This document shows positions 50,196 through 64,000 of a stretch of DNA of 64,000 nucleotides, in pieces (position 1 is the stretch's first letter; each line of letters opens with the position of its first letter). The DNA is from Erpobdella octoculata (lineage: Eukaryota > Annelida > Clitellata > Hirudinida > Erpobdellidae). The position numbers and the translations under genes are program-made. The stretch is from assembly GCA_963978895.1 (NCBI GenBank), contig OZ022240.1, positions 6,547,737-6,611,736 of the forward strand, given 5' to 3'. The notes beneath the pieces are model-generated. The model made no database searches, had not been told where the DNA came from, and saw only the letters and a program-made list of their open reading frames with translations.

Positions 50196-51819
50196 CGGGC
50201 TGCTATCATGGTGCGGCATGAGTTTCAAGGCAACCAAGTCAAGAAGCTTATCTCTGCGACGAGGCAAGATCGACGACAACGTGACGTTTTCAGTTGCTGG
50301 CAACAGGATCCCAACATTGAGAGAAGAACCGGTTAAGAGCCTGGGAAGGTGGTATGACGATTCGCTTAACGACACTGGACGGTGTTCTGAGGTTCTTCGA
50401 TCGGCATTTGAAGATATGAAGAAAATTGATGCGGCCCCACTCCAGAGCAGGTTCAAATTGTGGTTGCTTCAGTTTGTTCTATTACCGAGATTGCTTTGGC
50501 CTCTATCAATGTATGAGATGAGCTTACCATTGGTAGAAAAGCTAGAAAGGAGGATGAATAAATTTACAAGGAAATGGTTGGGTCTGCCTCCGGGATTTTC
50601 TTCGGTAGCTTTGTACAGCAAGACTGCCAAACTGAGGTTGCCACTGAAGTCTTTGGTTGAGGAGTTTAAGATAAACAAGATCCGTACGCAACTAATGCTG
50701 GATAACTCTTCGGATCAAAGAATTGTGGAGATGGGACCTCTTGTAAAGTCCGGAAAGAAATGGGTAGCCAGAAAGGAGATCGCAGAAGCTGAAGCCTCTT
50801 TACGTTGGACAGAAAGAGTTGGGGCAGTTCAACAAGACAAACGGGGTCTCGGGTCAACCCATCGAATTTGGGGGTCAAAAGCCAGCACCAGTGAACGAAC
50901 AAGTCTGGTCATTCAGGAAAGAAAGAAAGCTATCGAGTCCCAGAGAATGATTAAGTTTGTTCAGTTATCTCAACAAGGAGACTGGACGACATGGGAAAAT
51001 GCTGTTCAGCGTTCACTTTCTTGGAAAGACATTTGGCAATACATACCACTACGTTTGTCTTTTTTGATTAGATCTGTTTATGATCAACTGCCGTCATCCA
51101 GCAATCTTCGAAGATGGAAGTTGAAAGACGATGATTCGTGCATGTTATGCGGGCAATCGGAGACTCTCATTCACGTTCTTTCCTGTTGTTCGTTTTCACT
51201 TTCACACGGGAGGTACACTTGGCGTCATAACCAAGTACTCCGAAAATTGCTTGACTTCGTCAAAGAAGCGTGTAAGAAAGCAAAGACAAGAGGAATACAA
51301 CAGAAAAGGAAAATCTACTTTTTGAGAGAAGGTAATCTGAAGTTCCACAGGTTCAGATCTACAAGAGACTTTGAATGTGTGATGGGTGCTGCCGACGATT
51401 GGTCGGTTTCGGCTGATTTGGATGGCGAAAGAAAATTTCCAGAAGCCGTGAGATCTAGCGGCTTAAAGCCGGATATAATTGTATATTCTGACTTGGCCAA
51501 GACAATGTTCCTGATTGAACTCTCTGTGCCATGGGAAAGTAACATGGAATCTAGCAATATTTTCAAAGAGGAGAGATATAGGGATTTAGCATGTGATTTG
51601 AATGCCAAAGGGTTCAGGACTGAAATTTTTGCAGTCGAGGTTGGCGTTCGAGGGTTGGTTAGCAGCTCAATGTTAAAACTGCTGAAAGCTCTTGGTTTTT
51701 CAAACCGAGAAAAAACTCGAGCCATCAAGGAGATCTCCCAGACAGCTGAAGCTGCATCTTTTTGGATTTTCGCTAATAGAAAAAAGAAAGCGCTACAAGA
51801 TGCACACGAAATGGTTTAG
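50196..51819 (+). CDS. LINE with restriction-like endonuclease: RT end, zinc finger and RLE, 5'-truncated
   Basis: A 540-residue frame with no internal stop. Its start is missing: upstream of the first Met at 50218 the frame already reads LLSWCGMSFKATKSRSLSLR, a late reverse-transcriptase palm motif. Residues about 80-125 (counted from that Met) form the thumb. C308-C311-H319-C323 (CMLCGQSETLIHVLSCC) is the CCHC finger, then RYTWRHN (332-338). The PD-(D/E)XK-type nuclease follows with KPDIIVYSD (417-425) and IELSVPWES (433-441). This order (RT, CCHC, RHN, RLE) marks the R2/NeSL-like side of LINEs, which cut target DNA with the C-terminal nuclease. The open frame suggests a young insertion. 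It starts within a few bases of the 5' end of an oppositely oriented Penelope copy. Confidence 0.85.
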
Positions 51820-52075
51820 CCTTGTTTACATTGGGCGATAATCGTTCCGGCGATTTCAAGTTTTGTTTCGAACAGTTTTCTGCTGAACTTTGAATTTTCG
51901 TGTTTCAAGTTAGGAATTTGGAAATTTTTCTCGCCGAAGGGCGTCCGCCTGATCAACGGACGTGGGCCCACCTCTCTCTTAAAAGCGTCAAGAAGTTTAA
52001 GGGCCGAAACGCTAAAAATGAGAGGTTCTTCTTCTGAAGACCTTCGGCGACGAAAGCTCGCAAAGAGTTAAAACA
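51820..52075 (+). other. 3' untranslated region of the RLE LINE
   Basis: GC-richer than the surroundings, with small hairpins (CGCCGAAGGGCG-like; TTCTTCTGAAGA) and ending around AAGCTCGCAAAGAGTTAAAA before an (ACAT)n tract. Such structured tails are used for template recognition in related elements; here that is inference. Confidence 0.55.
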
Positions 52076-52089
52076 CACATATATACATA

Positions 52090-52203
52090 AATACACTCAT
52101 ACATACATACATACATACATACATACATACATACATACACACACACACATATACATACATACATACATACATACATACATACATACATACATACACATAT
52201 ACA
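52090..52203. repeat. (ACAT)n microsatellite after the LINE tail
   Basis: Two (ATAC)n blocks split by (CA)n. May be the element's own 3' repeat or a pre-existing target. Confidence 0.9.
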
Positions 52204-52306
52204 GACATCGGAAATTATTTATGTAGAAAAATTACTATTAATTTAAAAAAAAACTTATTGATTAACATGACAGGGCTTTTTATAATCAAAACTGAAAAAA
52301 ATAATT

Positions 52307-52338
52307 ATATTACCTGAGACATTGGTCTCAGGTAATAT
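52307..52338. repeat. Perfect hairpin, 14-bp stem
   Basis: ATATTACCTGAGAC, loop ATTG, GTCTCAGGTAATAT. It is isolated, with no coding neighbours. Confidence 0.9.
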
Positions 52339-52360
52339 ATCAGATAATCGCAACTATATG

Positions 52361-52395
52361 GGTCCCACGTGGTCATCCCGCGGATGGGACCCGGA
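52361..52395. repeat. Nested GC-rich inverted repeat
   Basis: GGGTCCCA near 52361 pairs with TGGGACCC near 52384-52391, and CATCC/GGATG pair inside it around a CGC loop. It lies about 25 bp from the 14-bp hairpin. Confidence 0.75.
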
Positions 52396-53610
52396 CTTTT
52401 TACACATGGATTTATGTGGGTCGCACAAAAAACACGTTTTGTCAAGTAATTCCAAGAGGTCAAGTTTTTAAATAAACTTGTATTTCAAGTCAAGACAAGA
52501 CAAACATAAATTTTTTATTCCAAGTCGAATCATTATAATTTAAGACTAAAAAACCCTGCAGAACCACTTCCTAGTAAGTAGGTTTTATTTTCCAGAAAAC
52601 TACAAGGTAAAAGAGGAATTGGAAACCAGCCAACAAATTTTAATAAATTGCATGATCATGTGATGTATATTCTTCTCCGTGCATGATGTATATATTAGTA
52701 CATTTACATTAATACATTTAACTTACTACATATTTTACAAATATAACTTGAAGGTTTGCTTGATTGCTGGGCATCCATTTTCTAACAAAGATTTCTCCAA
52801 GACTTGCATGGTTGTACAATCACAGAATAATGAAATAAAATGTAATAAAAGATGAAAGAAACACTTCTGTAGAGTGTACTGTACTGTACATTAAATTGCT
52901 TTGTACTAATGCTATCAATAATACCTAAATTGCTCAAACAAAAACTATTTTTATCCCTCGTGTGGAAACGACTTAAAAAAACTAATTTGTATGAATGTAT
53001 TTACATGAAATATAAAAAACAAAGTTGGCTCATTTGAATTTAAACGAAATAAAACCACATTCTAAAATAGGCATAATATGTATTATTGCATATGTTTCTA
53101 ATTAATACTGTTTGTAGATAACTCAACAAAATATACAACAGAAATTGCTGAATGAAAGAAGAAGCAACAAATAACCCTTCATTAAATTTTAAAAATAACA
53201 TAATTATAAAATGCATATTCATTATTTATGCATGTTTTACAATAGTAATTAATTTGTTTGTGTGTTTATGTGTAAAAAAATTTGCAATTGACAACATTTA
53301 ATATGCATTAATAAAAACTCATCATCATCATCACATCATCATCATCATCAGGTTATCATTCAAGGTTCACAATCTTACAAAAGGTTTTTGATCTATCCAG
53401 TTATAATATCACTCATTACGATCATCCGAGCATAAAAAAACTTGCTGCAATTACAGTTTAATATGTTTAAGACACCTTCCAATCTGAACATGTAAACAGT
53501 TTGTCACATTTTTTCTATTAAATAACTAACAGTATTAACAGAAAAGTTATTTTACAGTGAAAAAAAGAATTTACACTTTACAGAAGTTAAGACATGAGAG
53601 TGACACTAGT
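52396..53610. other. Gene-free AT-rich stretch
   Basis: Nothing coding. A short (ATC)n tract lies at 53320-53350. Confidence 0.4.
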
Positions 53611-53782
53611 AATTGTGATGCATGTGTGATTGTGATGCATGTGTGACTGTGACGCATGTGTGATTGTGACGTATGTGTGATTGTGACGCATGTGTGATTG
53701 TGACGCATGTGTGATTGTGACGCATGTGTGATTGTGACGCATGTGTGATTGTGACGTATGAGTGATTGTGACGTATGTGTGA
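53611..53782. repeat. 17-bp minisatellite, about ten copies
   Basis: Unit GTGATTGTGACGCATGT with CG/TG and CA/TA variants between copies, the pattern expected from CpG decay. Confidence 0.9.
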
Positions 53783-54073
53783 TACCAACAAAAAGAAGTT
53801 CAGCAATACTTTTACAATGACTAGAATTTCTTGATCTAACATGACTATGAGTAAAGTTTACAACCGTAGGAAGTGATTAATTTAAATATTTCATTCTCTG
53901 TTAAAAAAAACTCTGATTTGTCTCGACATCACTCGTGGAAAACCACACGTGAAACACGACCTCTGCAGTTGCACGACGGAATGAATGGTCGAAGGGTTTT
54001 GACCCGAATGCATATGTAATGAATAAGAAGGTGGTCACGTTACTTAACCAATTCACTCGTGAGTTGGAATCGA
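53783..54073. other. Downstream region of the PHLDB-like gene
   Basis: Expected 3' UTR on minus. GC-richer near 53930-54020; no separate gene seen. Confidence 0.4.
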
Positions 54074-57000
54074 TCAAGAAGTATCTTCATAAGCTTCCGC
54101 TCCAGTGAACAGTACATCGATCCAGATCCTCATTGCATCGGCACTGGCTGCCATCAAATACAAGTTCTTGTCCACCAGTTTAACGCAGAAGGTAAAGTCC
54201 GGGTTCGGACTCTTGACCATGTGAAGATGATCGGCAAAGACGTCCCTGATAGACTGGAAGTAGCAGGCCGATCTCGGGTGCTTGGTCGACCCGTGCGGTT
54301 CTTCCAGATAACAAGCCAGGTGGCGCTTCGTTCTGTCAAAGACAAACCACCTCTTGTGCCACTTCTTCCATTTTCTACCCATCTTGCTCAGATAGCCGCA
54401 GCACTTGAACGACTCGACGGTCACGGTCTTGCACATGTCCAGGTTGTGACCGGAACTCTCGATGTAACAACGAAGATCAAAAGAAGAATCGGTTACTGGG
54501 AAGTATCGTGTGAGAGGTCTGCACGTCTGTGTTGGAAATACAACGATGATGTTATCAGTGGTTTTAATCACAGAATCTATTTAAACAATGAAATTGAAAT
54601 AAGAACAAAAATGCATGGCATTTGAGAAAACTTCACAACAAAATCTATTTCAAATACAATGGCATTAAGATCAAAAATAAGAATAATCTACAGAATGAAT
54701 AAACCAATATACTGTTATTTATTAAAAAGTAACGATTTGATATTAATTACAAATCTTACAAATAGTAATAACAAATATCATCCAACCGAATTTCTAGTTA
54801 TGGAGGTAGGTGTGTTCTTCTCAGATAATGCCAATGAGCCAACTGACGAATCTTTGCCGCCTTTCCTAAAAAATTAATTAAGATAACTTTCACATTTAAT
54901 GCCACATAAAGTGATGAAATCACATGGTATACTTATTGAACTTAAATATTAATATTAATTAATAAATAAAAACTTCAAAAATACCCATTCAAAGATTTCT
55001 CCACCAAAGTTGCTGAACCAAAAATACTCGAATTGTCAGATGATTCCGAGCTGATTTTCAAAATGTCGTTTAGATTTGAAGTCTTATCTCTAATACTTGT
55101 TCTTGAGGCACTGGACCTTGGCAATACTAAAAAAGAAGAAAATAATAATATGAGTTTATAATTACAACATCTTTCAATTTGTTTCTGAAATACACTGATG
55201 GATTTAGGACATCTTTGAAGATTATCTGACAATAATTTAATGAGTTTCTAATGACTTTTCATAACCAAGTGTTAAAATTTATTTATTCTTCAACAGTCCT
55301 TATGAATATTTATGTGATGTACATTAAACAGGGGATGCTTATAAAAGAAACAAAACTGTCACTTTACTAATCTCTATTAAGAAATACAATTTAGAATTGA
55401 ATATATTATAAATTATCATTAAAAAAACTCACATAAATCTTGATTATGATTTCTTGATGTCGAATAGGAATTAGGATGAGACGTTGTCTTGTGGTCGGGT
55501 ACTTTTGGAAGAGCTTGTAGTTGCTTTTTCTTTCTTTCTGCTTCTCCGATGGATTTGTTGATCTGATTCAAATACTCATTTGCCTGGTGTGTAATATATA
55601 ACTCAAAATTAGGAGAGAATCTGTTTCGTATATATATTAATTTATTCTTATTTAAATATCCTCTTGTAAGTTTGAAATTCTAGAACAAGTTAAAAGAAAA
55701 GTATTCAAAAGACCATTCACCTCCATAAATTGAGATTCAACTTTCTTCCCTTCTTCATCCAGACTATTCAAGGCATTTGTGGCATTTGAGAAAAACTCCC
55801 TGATGTCTTTCTGTGAGATAAGTAAATAAAGTTAAACAAATAAAATATTTAAAGACAAAAAATTAGAGTAAATTAAACAAAATAAATAAAAAGAAAATTT
55901 GAAATTAACCGATTTACCTCACTTATCTGTTTCTTCTCCAAAGTATCGATGCTCAAGCTATTTCGAGAAATCTGTTTAATATAATATAGATAAATATTAC
56001 CAATGTAATGCAGGACTTGAACACCTTGACAAAATAGTTACCTCAAATTAGAAACTTTATAAGCAAATAATACAAATAAAACAAATAAAACAAATAAATA
56101 AATAAAACAAATAAATAAATAAAACAAATAAATAAATAAAACAAATAAATAAATAAAACAAATAAATAAAACAAATAAATAAATAAATAACACAAATAAA
56201 TAAAACAAATAAATAAATAAAACAACATAACGTTTATATAAAAAACAAACAAAAATCTCACCAAGCCTTCAATGTTTTTCTCTTTTTCTTCAATTTCTTC
56301 AATTCTCTGTTTCAACTGCTTCATCCTCATTAGAACTCCTCTCCTGGCACCAACCAGGGCTGTCATTTCATCGTCTGCTGGCTTGTTCAGCTATGATCAA
56401 GTGAACAGTATTGAGAGGTTATTAAATACAAAACATTGACCTTGAGAACTTTAGGAAACAAAATTGAATAGAAAAGAATTAAAAAACAATTCACACCAAC
56501 CTCACAAATAGGAGGTTTCCCAGAAACAGTTTTATTTGAGTTGATACTGACCAATTTGGAAGAGCTGCCAGTAAGAGGTAACGGTGAAATAAATTGACTG
56601 TCTTTGGAAGTTGATCTCTCCATTGTCAAAGATGTTGTTGAGTTTTTGTGGGAAGTGTGTGAAAGAGGCTTCAACGTGGAATCATCTTTCAATTCTTGTT
56701 TTCCTCTTTCAACCGATCCACCCCTGGGAACACCACTTCTTACAGTAAAAAGTTGCTCTCTGTTTTTTTCAAGAGGAATCGATTTGACCGGCGGATTGGA
56801 AAGTGCCGAAGTTCGGGAAGCGGGTGCGGAATGTGCGGGTTTTTTAATTTCCGAATACAGCGTGTCGGAAACAGGGGAGCTCTTCAACTGAATGCTTGTT
56901 TTACTTATTTTTCTCTCGCTCGAATGATCCTCGTTTCTGTGTCTCGGCGGCTCTGGAATGTTGACTCTGTAGTTTGACGTGCAGATGACACCGCTACCAG

Positions 57001-59218
57001 ACGATGATCGATCTCTGACAATACCCGAACTGCTAGTCATTTTAACTACCTGTTCATCAACGTTTTTACGATCATCTTTGGAACCAGAGCTACCTGGCTT
57101 GCTTGAGTCAGGGACAAATTGATAGGACTGTTTATCAGAAGAAGAGATTTTATTTAAAGATTCAAAGACATCGTCAGAGAAGTGTTTTTCTTCACCGCCG
57201 TGATCGAAAGTGTCCTCGTACGACCGTGCAGACGACTCAACGTCTCCGTCGACGACGTCATTAAAAATTAGCTTGTGACCTTCGTAGACGGAATCATAAA
57301 TAGGATTGTCAGTACTGGCGGGCTTATCATCAGTCTGCAGATGAGGCACTGGCTTACTCGTTGACTCACTCAAATGAATAGTTTCATCGACTTCGCCTTT
57401 TGACGGAGTTGAAACGACGGGAATGCTGACGCTCGTGGTCGCGACGTCTCGAGAGAAAAGTTTTTCGCCTTTGTAATTGTCGAAGCCGATGTCGATCTTG
57501 CGTGACTTCACGCTTGCTTTCCACGGATTGCAGCCGACCGGTTTCTGTTCGACCAGCAGAGATGATCTGCATTTTTCATCATCCGTCGTGTTTAAGCTGT
57601 TGACTTTTCGGGAGAGGTCAGCATTTAAGCTCGGTGGTACGGTAGTGGAAGAATCGGAACTGACACTGGATTGAGTAGTCGGTACTTTCAAATCGCCAAG
57701 GTTTTCTGCTCCGGCCGAACTCGCAGTCGGACTAGATTGTTCGTTTTTAGGAACAATGACCTTTGAATTGAGAGGTATTTCTTCATCACTGGACGAAGTT
57801 TCTTCTTGTTTTTCATTTTTAAGTTGTTTTCCAGAATATTTTTCTCTCACCGAAGAATCAGGATTCTTGAAGCTGACTTTGAGAGGTTCGCTGAGCCGCC
57901 TCGCGACGTCCGGACATTTCAGCGAGACCGGACTCGGCGATCTTTTGCCGGTAGGGGAAGGACTTCGAGATCTCATTAAAGATTTAAAAAAAGAAGTTTT
58001 TCCGGTTTCGTTGTCCAGCGATCCCGTCAATGTTTTCTTGCTCCAAAGAAATTTCTTTTCTCTCTTGTTATCGTGCTTCTTCAAATGTTCAAAATTTTGC
58101 TTTCCCGATGGAGGTTTCGAAGAAGCGTCGTGACTCTCTACGCCCCCCTTTGTCTCTTCTGAGTTTTTCTTTTCATCTTTTATATTAAACGTAACTCTCC
58201 TCTTGTCCGGCTGAGGTTCCGAGGAGGTTTGCCTCTTGAGAGTCGAATCGTCACAGACGACCTTGACAGAATCGGTGTCTCTGTCGTCTGTTTTTGACAT
58301 CGTGGAAGACTCCGAAGGAGGTGGTATGGTTCTGTTCAGAAATGCATCATCATCGTCATCATCGTCGTCAACATCTGATTTGATCAAAGTTTGCACAGAG
58401 TTTGAACTGTGTTGACAAGAAAAGTTGGAATTTCCAGTCGGGGATATTTCATTACCAGTTTTAGCGGGATACTCGCAAGTTATATGAAGTTCTTGTTTGA
58501 ATTTTAAATTTTTGATAGCCTCTTTCAACTCCAGTACGTTGTCGTAACCACTCCAGTTGTCGGCCGTCAAACCTTCCATGAGTGGGCTGATCGGTCTCGG
58601 AATGTGACTTGCTTTCTCGTCAAAAATCTCGGGAGTTCTCCTCGATTCCACGGTGACGTAACGATTCTCTACGGATCGCTGATGCTGTGAAGGATCGTCA
58701 GGCTTCAACTGGTGAAGAAGCCCGTCTGAATGAAAAGATCCGATCGAAGAGCACGTCCTGAAATCATCGAGACGTCTGGAGAACGACTGGTTGAAATCTT
58801 GACCCGAACCGTGAGAGACGTTTCCATTCGGGAGTGACTTTTCGCGAGAGGCTTTCGCATCGGTGACGTTGTCATAGAGAGGGATAGATATTGAATCTTC
58901 AGTGGTAGAAGTAGTAGAAGAAGTTGACATGTCTTCATTTGCATACAGGGGCTCCTTCTTCGAAAATACGTCTACAAGTAATAAAAAAAAACTTATTAAT
59001 TAAAGAACTGAAATTCACATATTCACCGTAAAACACTTACTAAACAAATGAAATAAAAACACTATTAAAGTTTACCGATGGAAATAAATATCAAACGAAA
59101 CCACCTGCAGTTGAGTACGTGTCGGAGTAAATGTCGAAATATTCCTCTTTCAGATGTTGAGCTTCAGCGGGGTGGTTGAACCTGAAGTAACTGGACCGGC
59201 CGAAGCAAATCATTGAAC
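54074..59218 (-). CDS. PHLDB: LL5/PHLDB-like cortical scaffold: FHA end, long disordered region, coiled coil, PH domain
   Basis: Nine exons join in phase: 59218-59105, 58971-56501, 56390-56262, 55971-55918, 55810-55721, 55583-55433, 55126-54985, 54865-54787, 54526-54074, giving about 1226 residues plus an incomplete first codon. The first exon reads SMICFGRSSYFRFNHPAEAQ, the end of an FHA domain whose start must lie upstream. The 2.5-kb second exon is Ser/Pro-rich and disordered, with an eight-Asp run and an SRSPSPTGKRSPSP basic patch. Exons 3-6 are Glu/Lys-rich helices (LKQRIEEIEEKEKNIEGL) fit for coiled coil. The last exon has TRYFPVTDSSFDLR and a PH domain (GYLSKMGRKWKKWHKRWFVF to AMRIWIDVLFTGAEAY). 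FHA plus C-terminal PH is the LL5 arrangement; these proteins bind PIP3-rich membrane and anchor microtubule-capturing complexes at the cell cortex. It is 3'-complete here and 5'-incomplete. Confidence 0.9.
56043..56235. repeat. (AAACAAATAAATAAAT)n repeat in a PHLDB intron
   Basis: Interspersed AAAT and AAAC tetramers, about 190 bp, just downstream of the 129-nt coiled-coil exon. Confidence 0.85.
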
Positions 59219-60619
59219 CTGAATTTTTAAAATTATCAAATTATTGAAATTAATCTAAAATTCTACAAGATTCTAATAATAATAAACATTATTCCTGTTA
59301 TTATTTTAAGTAATTAAAATTAATAATAATTGTATTTATAATAAAACTACTAAAATATATTAAACAAATAATTTTTCAGAGACTTCAACAAACTGGAATA
59401 ATTTGTTTGTGAATCATTTTAAAAATTTTGTACGTGTAGAAGTCGATCCGCAAAAAAAGTAATCAAATTGGAACACGTTGAACACCTCTGACTAATGCTT
59501 AATCAGAAAAATAATTTAAAAATAAAACTACAACAGGTGCAAAAGATGATGAGTGTGATAGACAATTCAAGTTGAATAAAATTAACAATTAGTTAATAAA
59601 TTATTCCATCACAATTAAGCTCTCCATGGTAATACAAATAAACATTAGTCCTTGAAAAGAAAGGTTTCAATAATAATTTTAGATAGACAAGACCAATAAT
59701 GTTTGCCATACATTAACTAAACATACACATAGCGACCTGTACATACTAGAAACAAACACAATAACACTTCTTCTGTTTTTTAAATAATATATATATATAT
59801 ATACATATATACATATATAGGAAGACATATAAACACTTTGAACCATTTTGAAGATTTTGAATTATTGCAAAGAAAACCAAATTTACTAACAACTAGCGAC
59901 TTACATATGGAACAAGCTTGAAGCTACTAGTATAAGAAAGACTGAATGTGGTTATCATAGCGTTGTAATCATAAACAGTCTGCACTAGTACAAATACATA
60001 CAATAGATTTGAGTAAATAAATATTTGTGCTTTTACCGGTTGTCTCTACAATAACATCAATTGTAACATTTAAAAAAGTTTATAATGCAATATAATTTTT
60101 AGCACAAAAACTGATAGCATCATTAGGCTACTATTTCCTTTCTGGGTAGCATAATAGTGTCAAATATGCCTCAACTAAATTATGTGTATTGATAAACCAA
60201 GGAAGAAAAGAAAGAAAATATCTCTCTGTAGGACCCAATAAACAGGAATGTCATTTCAATAAAACTATGGGGGGCGAAAAAAGATACTTTTCCTAAAAAA
60301 ATCCCTGGGAAATGTTTGGGGAGCAAATGACCCCTCCCTTACAAATGACGCCTCAGGCTATAAAAGGAGACACTGGAAACGAAACAAAAGACCAAAATGA
60401 GCTGTGTCCTTGCGATCAATCAAACTTTATTGAGAAAGAAGAGGAAGAAGACGAGGATGAGTGAGAAAGTAGAACAATCGTTATACTGTCTGGGGGAAAT
60501 AAATCTAAATTATTATTTAAAACTACATAATAATTCCACGCTTTCTCTCTCCCACATCCACAGTACACACAAGTACACACTACCTTCACTTGAATTTATG
60601 TTTGTTTCTGTGTGCTTGT
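59219..60619. other. 5' intron of the PHLDB-like gene, no exon seen
   Basis: I looked on minus for the rest of the FHA domain and found none. A (TA)/(CATATA) run lies at 59785-59820. 60270-60360 is GC-richer (GGGGGGCGAAAAAAG ... GACGCCTCAGGC) and resembles a transposon end. Confidence 0.4.
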
Positions 60620-63149
<2,530 letters not shown>

Positions 63150-63430
63150 AAACGTAAAAAAAAACAAGACGTTAAAATAACTAAATAACGTCGGAAAGTA
63201 CAATTATATCAAAATAACGAAATGTCAAAAGTACAATACGTCATAATAACGAGACGCAAAAAGCACAATACGTCATAAGTACACTAGTACACAACGATGC
63301 GTCATAAGTATACGTAACGCCAAAGTACAATATATCAAAATAACGAAACGTCAAAAGTACAATACGTCATAACTACATAACGTCAAAAGTTCAAAAGTAC
63401 AGGACGTCAAAATAATGAGGCGTCAAGAGT
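63150..63430. repeat. CGTCA-rich minisatellite, ~31-bp higher-order unit
   Basis: Diverged copies of two half-units, ACGTCAAAAGTACAAT and ACGTCATAATAACGA, alternate for about 280 bp. ACGTCA or a one-base variant appears about twelve times. Confidence 0.75.
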
Positions 63431-64000
63431 ACAAGACGCCTGTTGCTTTCTTTCTCAAAACTTATGTATGAAGAGATTAAAAAGTGTACTCGAACGGCTT
63501 TAAAAAGGCATTGAAATGAAATCGTTATAGAATTTGACGCGAATGTATACATTAAAGTCCTCTTCAGGTTGTGACATGTTTCTCACGGAGTTGAAAAGGG
63601 ACTACTTTCTAAGATGAAATTTCTTCTACACAAATAGTTTAAAGAAAAATAGAGCGTTTAAAATTCACAACATAAAAGATATTTTTAGGATCAGAGACGC
63701 CTGCATCTCTCATCTTTGCATTTGTTTTATCTCACACTACCACACTGGCACTGTGTTGTGAGAAAGTGTTCTCAACATGAGGTGATCTTCAAGTTAGAAG
63801 TTCAGTTCAGATAGTGACAGCACCCATGTTAAGAAAGATGATAAGTGCTTAGTACCTTGATTGGACCGATGTTCCAAAGTTTCAACATTACACGTTCGAA
63901 AAATTATTTTTGAGTAAATACAAATTAATCACATTATTATTAACAATAAACCTAAATAAATAATAAAACTAATAATATAAAAGCGTCATCATCATCATCA
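63431..64000. other. Gene-free stretch to the window end
   Basis: At about 63710-63790 the plus strand reads FVLSHTTTLALCCEKVFST then a stop, weakly like a hAT dimerisation motif; too short to call. The window ends in an (ATC)n tract. Confidence 0.35.

Noticed and set aside
54059..54625. 188-residue plus-strand frame
   Set aside because: Antisense of the PHLDB PH-domain exon.
63700..63800. hAT dimerisation motif (LALCCEKVFST)
   Set aside because: Only about ten weakly matching residues before a stop; noted in the gene-free entry but not called.

Overview
This window is animal nuclear DNA: very AT-rich, with genes split by short spliceosomal introns and more than half of the sequence in microsatellites and transposon debris. 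The gene content (SoxB-type HMG factor, mitochondrial elongation factor G2, an LL5/PHLDB-like FHA-PH scaffold, a TRIM-like RING/B-box protein, a C3orf18/SMIM29-like membrane protein) and the transposons (Helitrons, hAT, Penelope, RLE-type and CR1/L2-like LINEs, a tRNA-derived SINE) fit an invertebrate bilaterian. I cannot fix the phylum from the sequence.

Layout. 0-10 kb is a transposon graveyard: decayed LINE endonuclease and reverse transcriptase pieces, a hAT 5' end with a BED finger, a short minisatellite-bearing Helitron, a Helitron whose helicase is fused to the N-terminus after loss of the Rep part, and a decayed hAT transposase. An acidic exon of unknown function follows (9.3-10.0 kb). 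11.4-12.7 kb (-) is an intronless SoxB-like gene with CCAAT boxes and a POU octamer upstream. 14.0-18.5 kb (-) is a complete nine-exon GFM2 gene. Divergent from it, 19.15-23.05 kb (+) is a four-exon gene for a C3orf18/SMIM29-like single-pass membrane protein; its last intron is packed with Helitron pieces, including a tandem duplication.

23-32 kb is mostly gene-free, with satellites, two hAT elements or ends, and duplicated AT-rich repeats. 32.7-34.6 kb (-) is an intronless TRIM-like gene. At 35.2-35.5 kb an internally deleted DHX16-like helicase fragment sits between two copies of a repeat tail. 36-45 kb is dominated by a second Helitron family carrying a ~157-bp internal satellite, with an LTR-element remnant, a LINE end, a Penelope tail and a SINE. 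45.2-46.15 kb is a ~950-bp (CGTT)n array. At 47.8-48.85 kb lies a hAT element with perfect 8-bp target-site duplications, itself invaded by a Helitron. 49-52 kb holds a Penelope element and an RLE-type LINE placed head to head. 54.07-59.22 kb (-) is the 3' nine exons of an LL5/PHLDB-like gene; its first exons lie upstream, not found here. 60-64 kb has a (GT)n array, a CGTCA-rich minisatellite and nothing else I can support.

The host genes do unrelated jobs (transcription, mitochondrial ribosome recycling, cortical scaffolding, ubiquitin ligation); nothing suggests a shared pathway. The distinctive feature is the mobile DNA: clear Helitron 3' ends (CTAG) repeatedly abut a microsatellite, and two Helitron families carry their own internal tandem repeats. 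Gene models were assembled by eye from ORFs, splice signals and phase, and family resemblances come from memory, not a database search.
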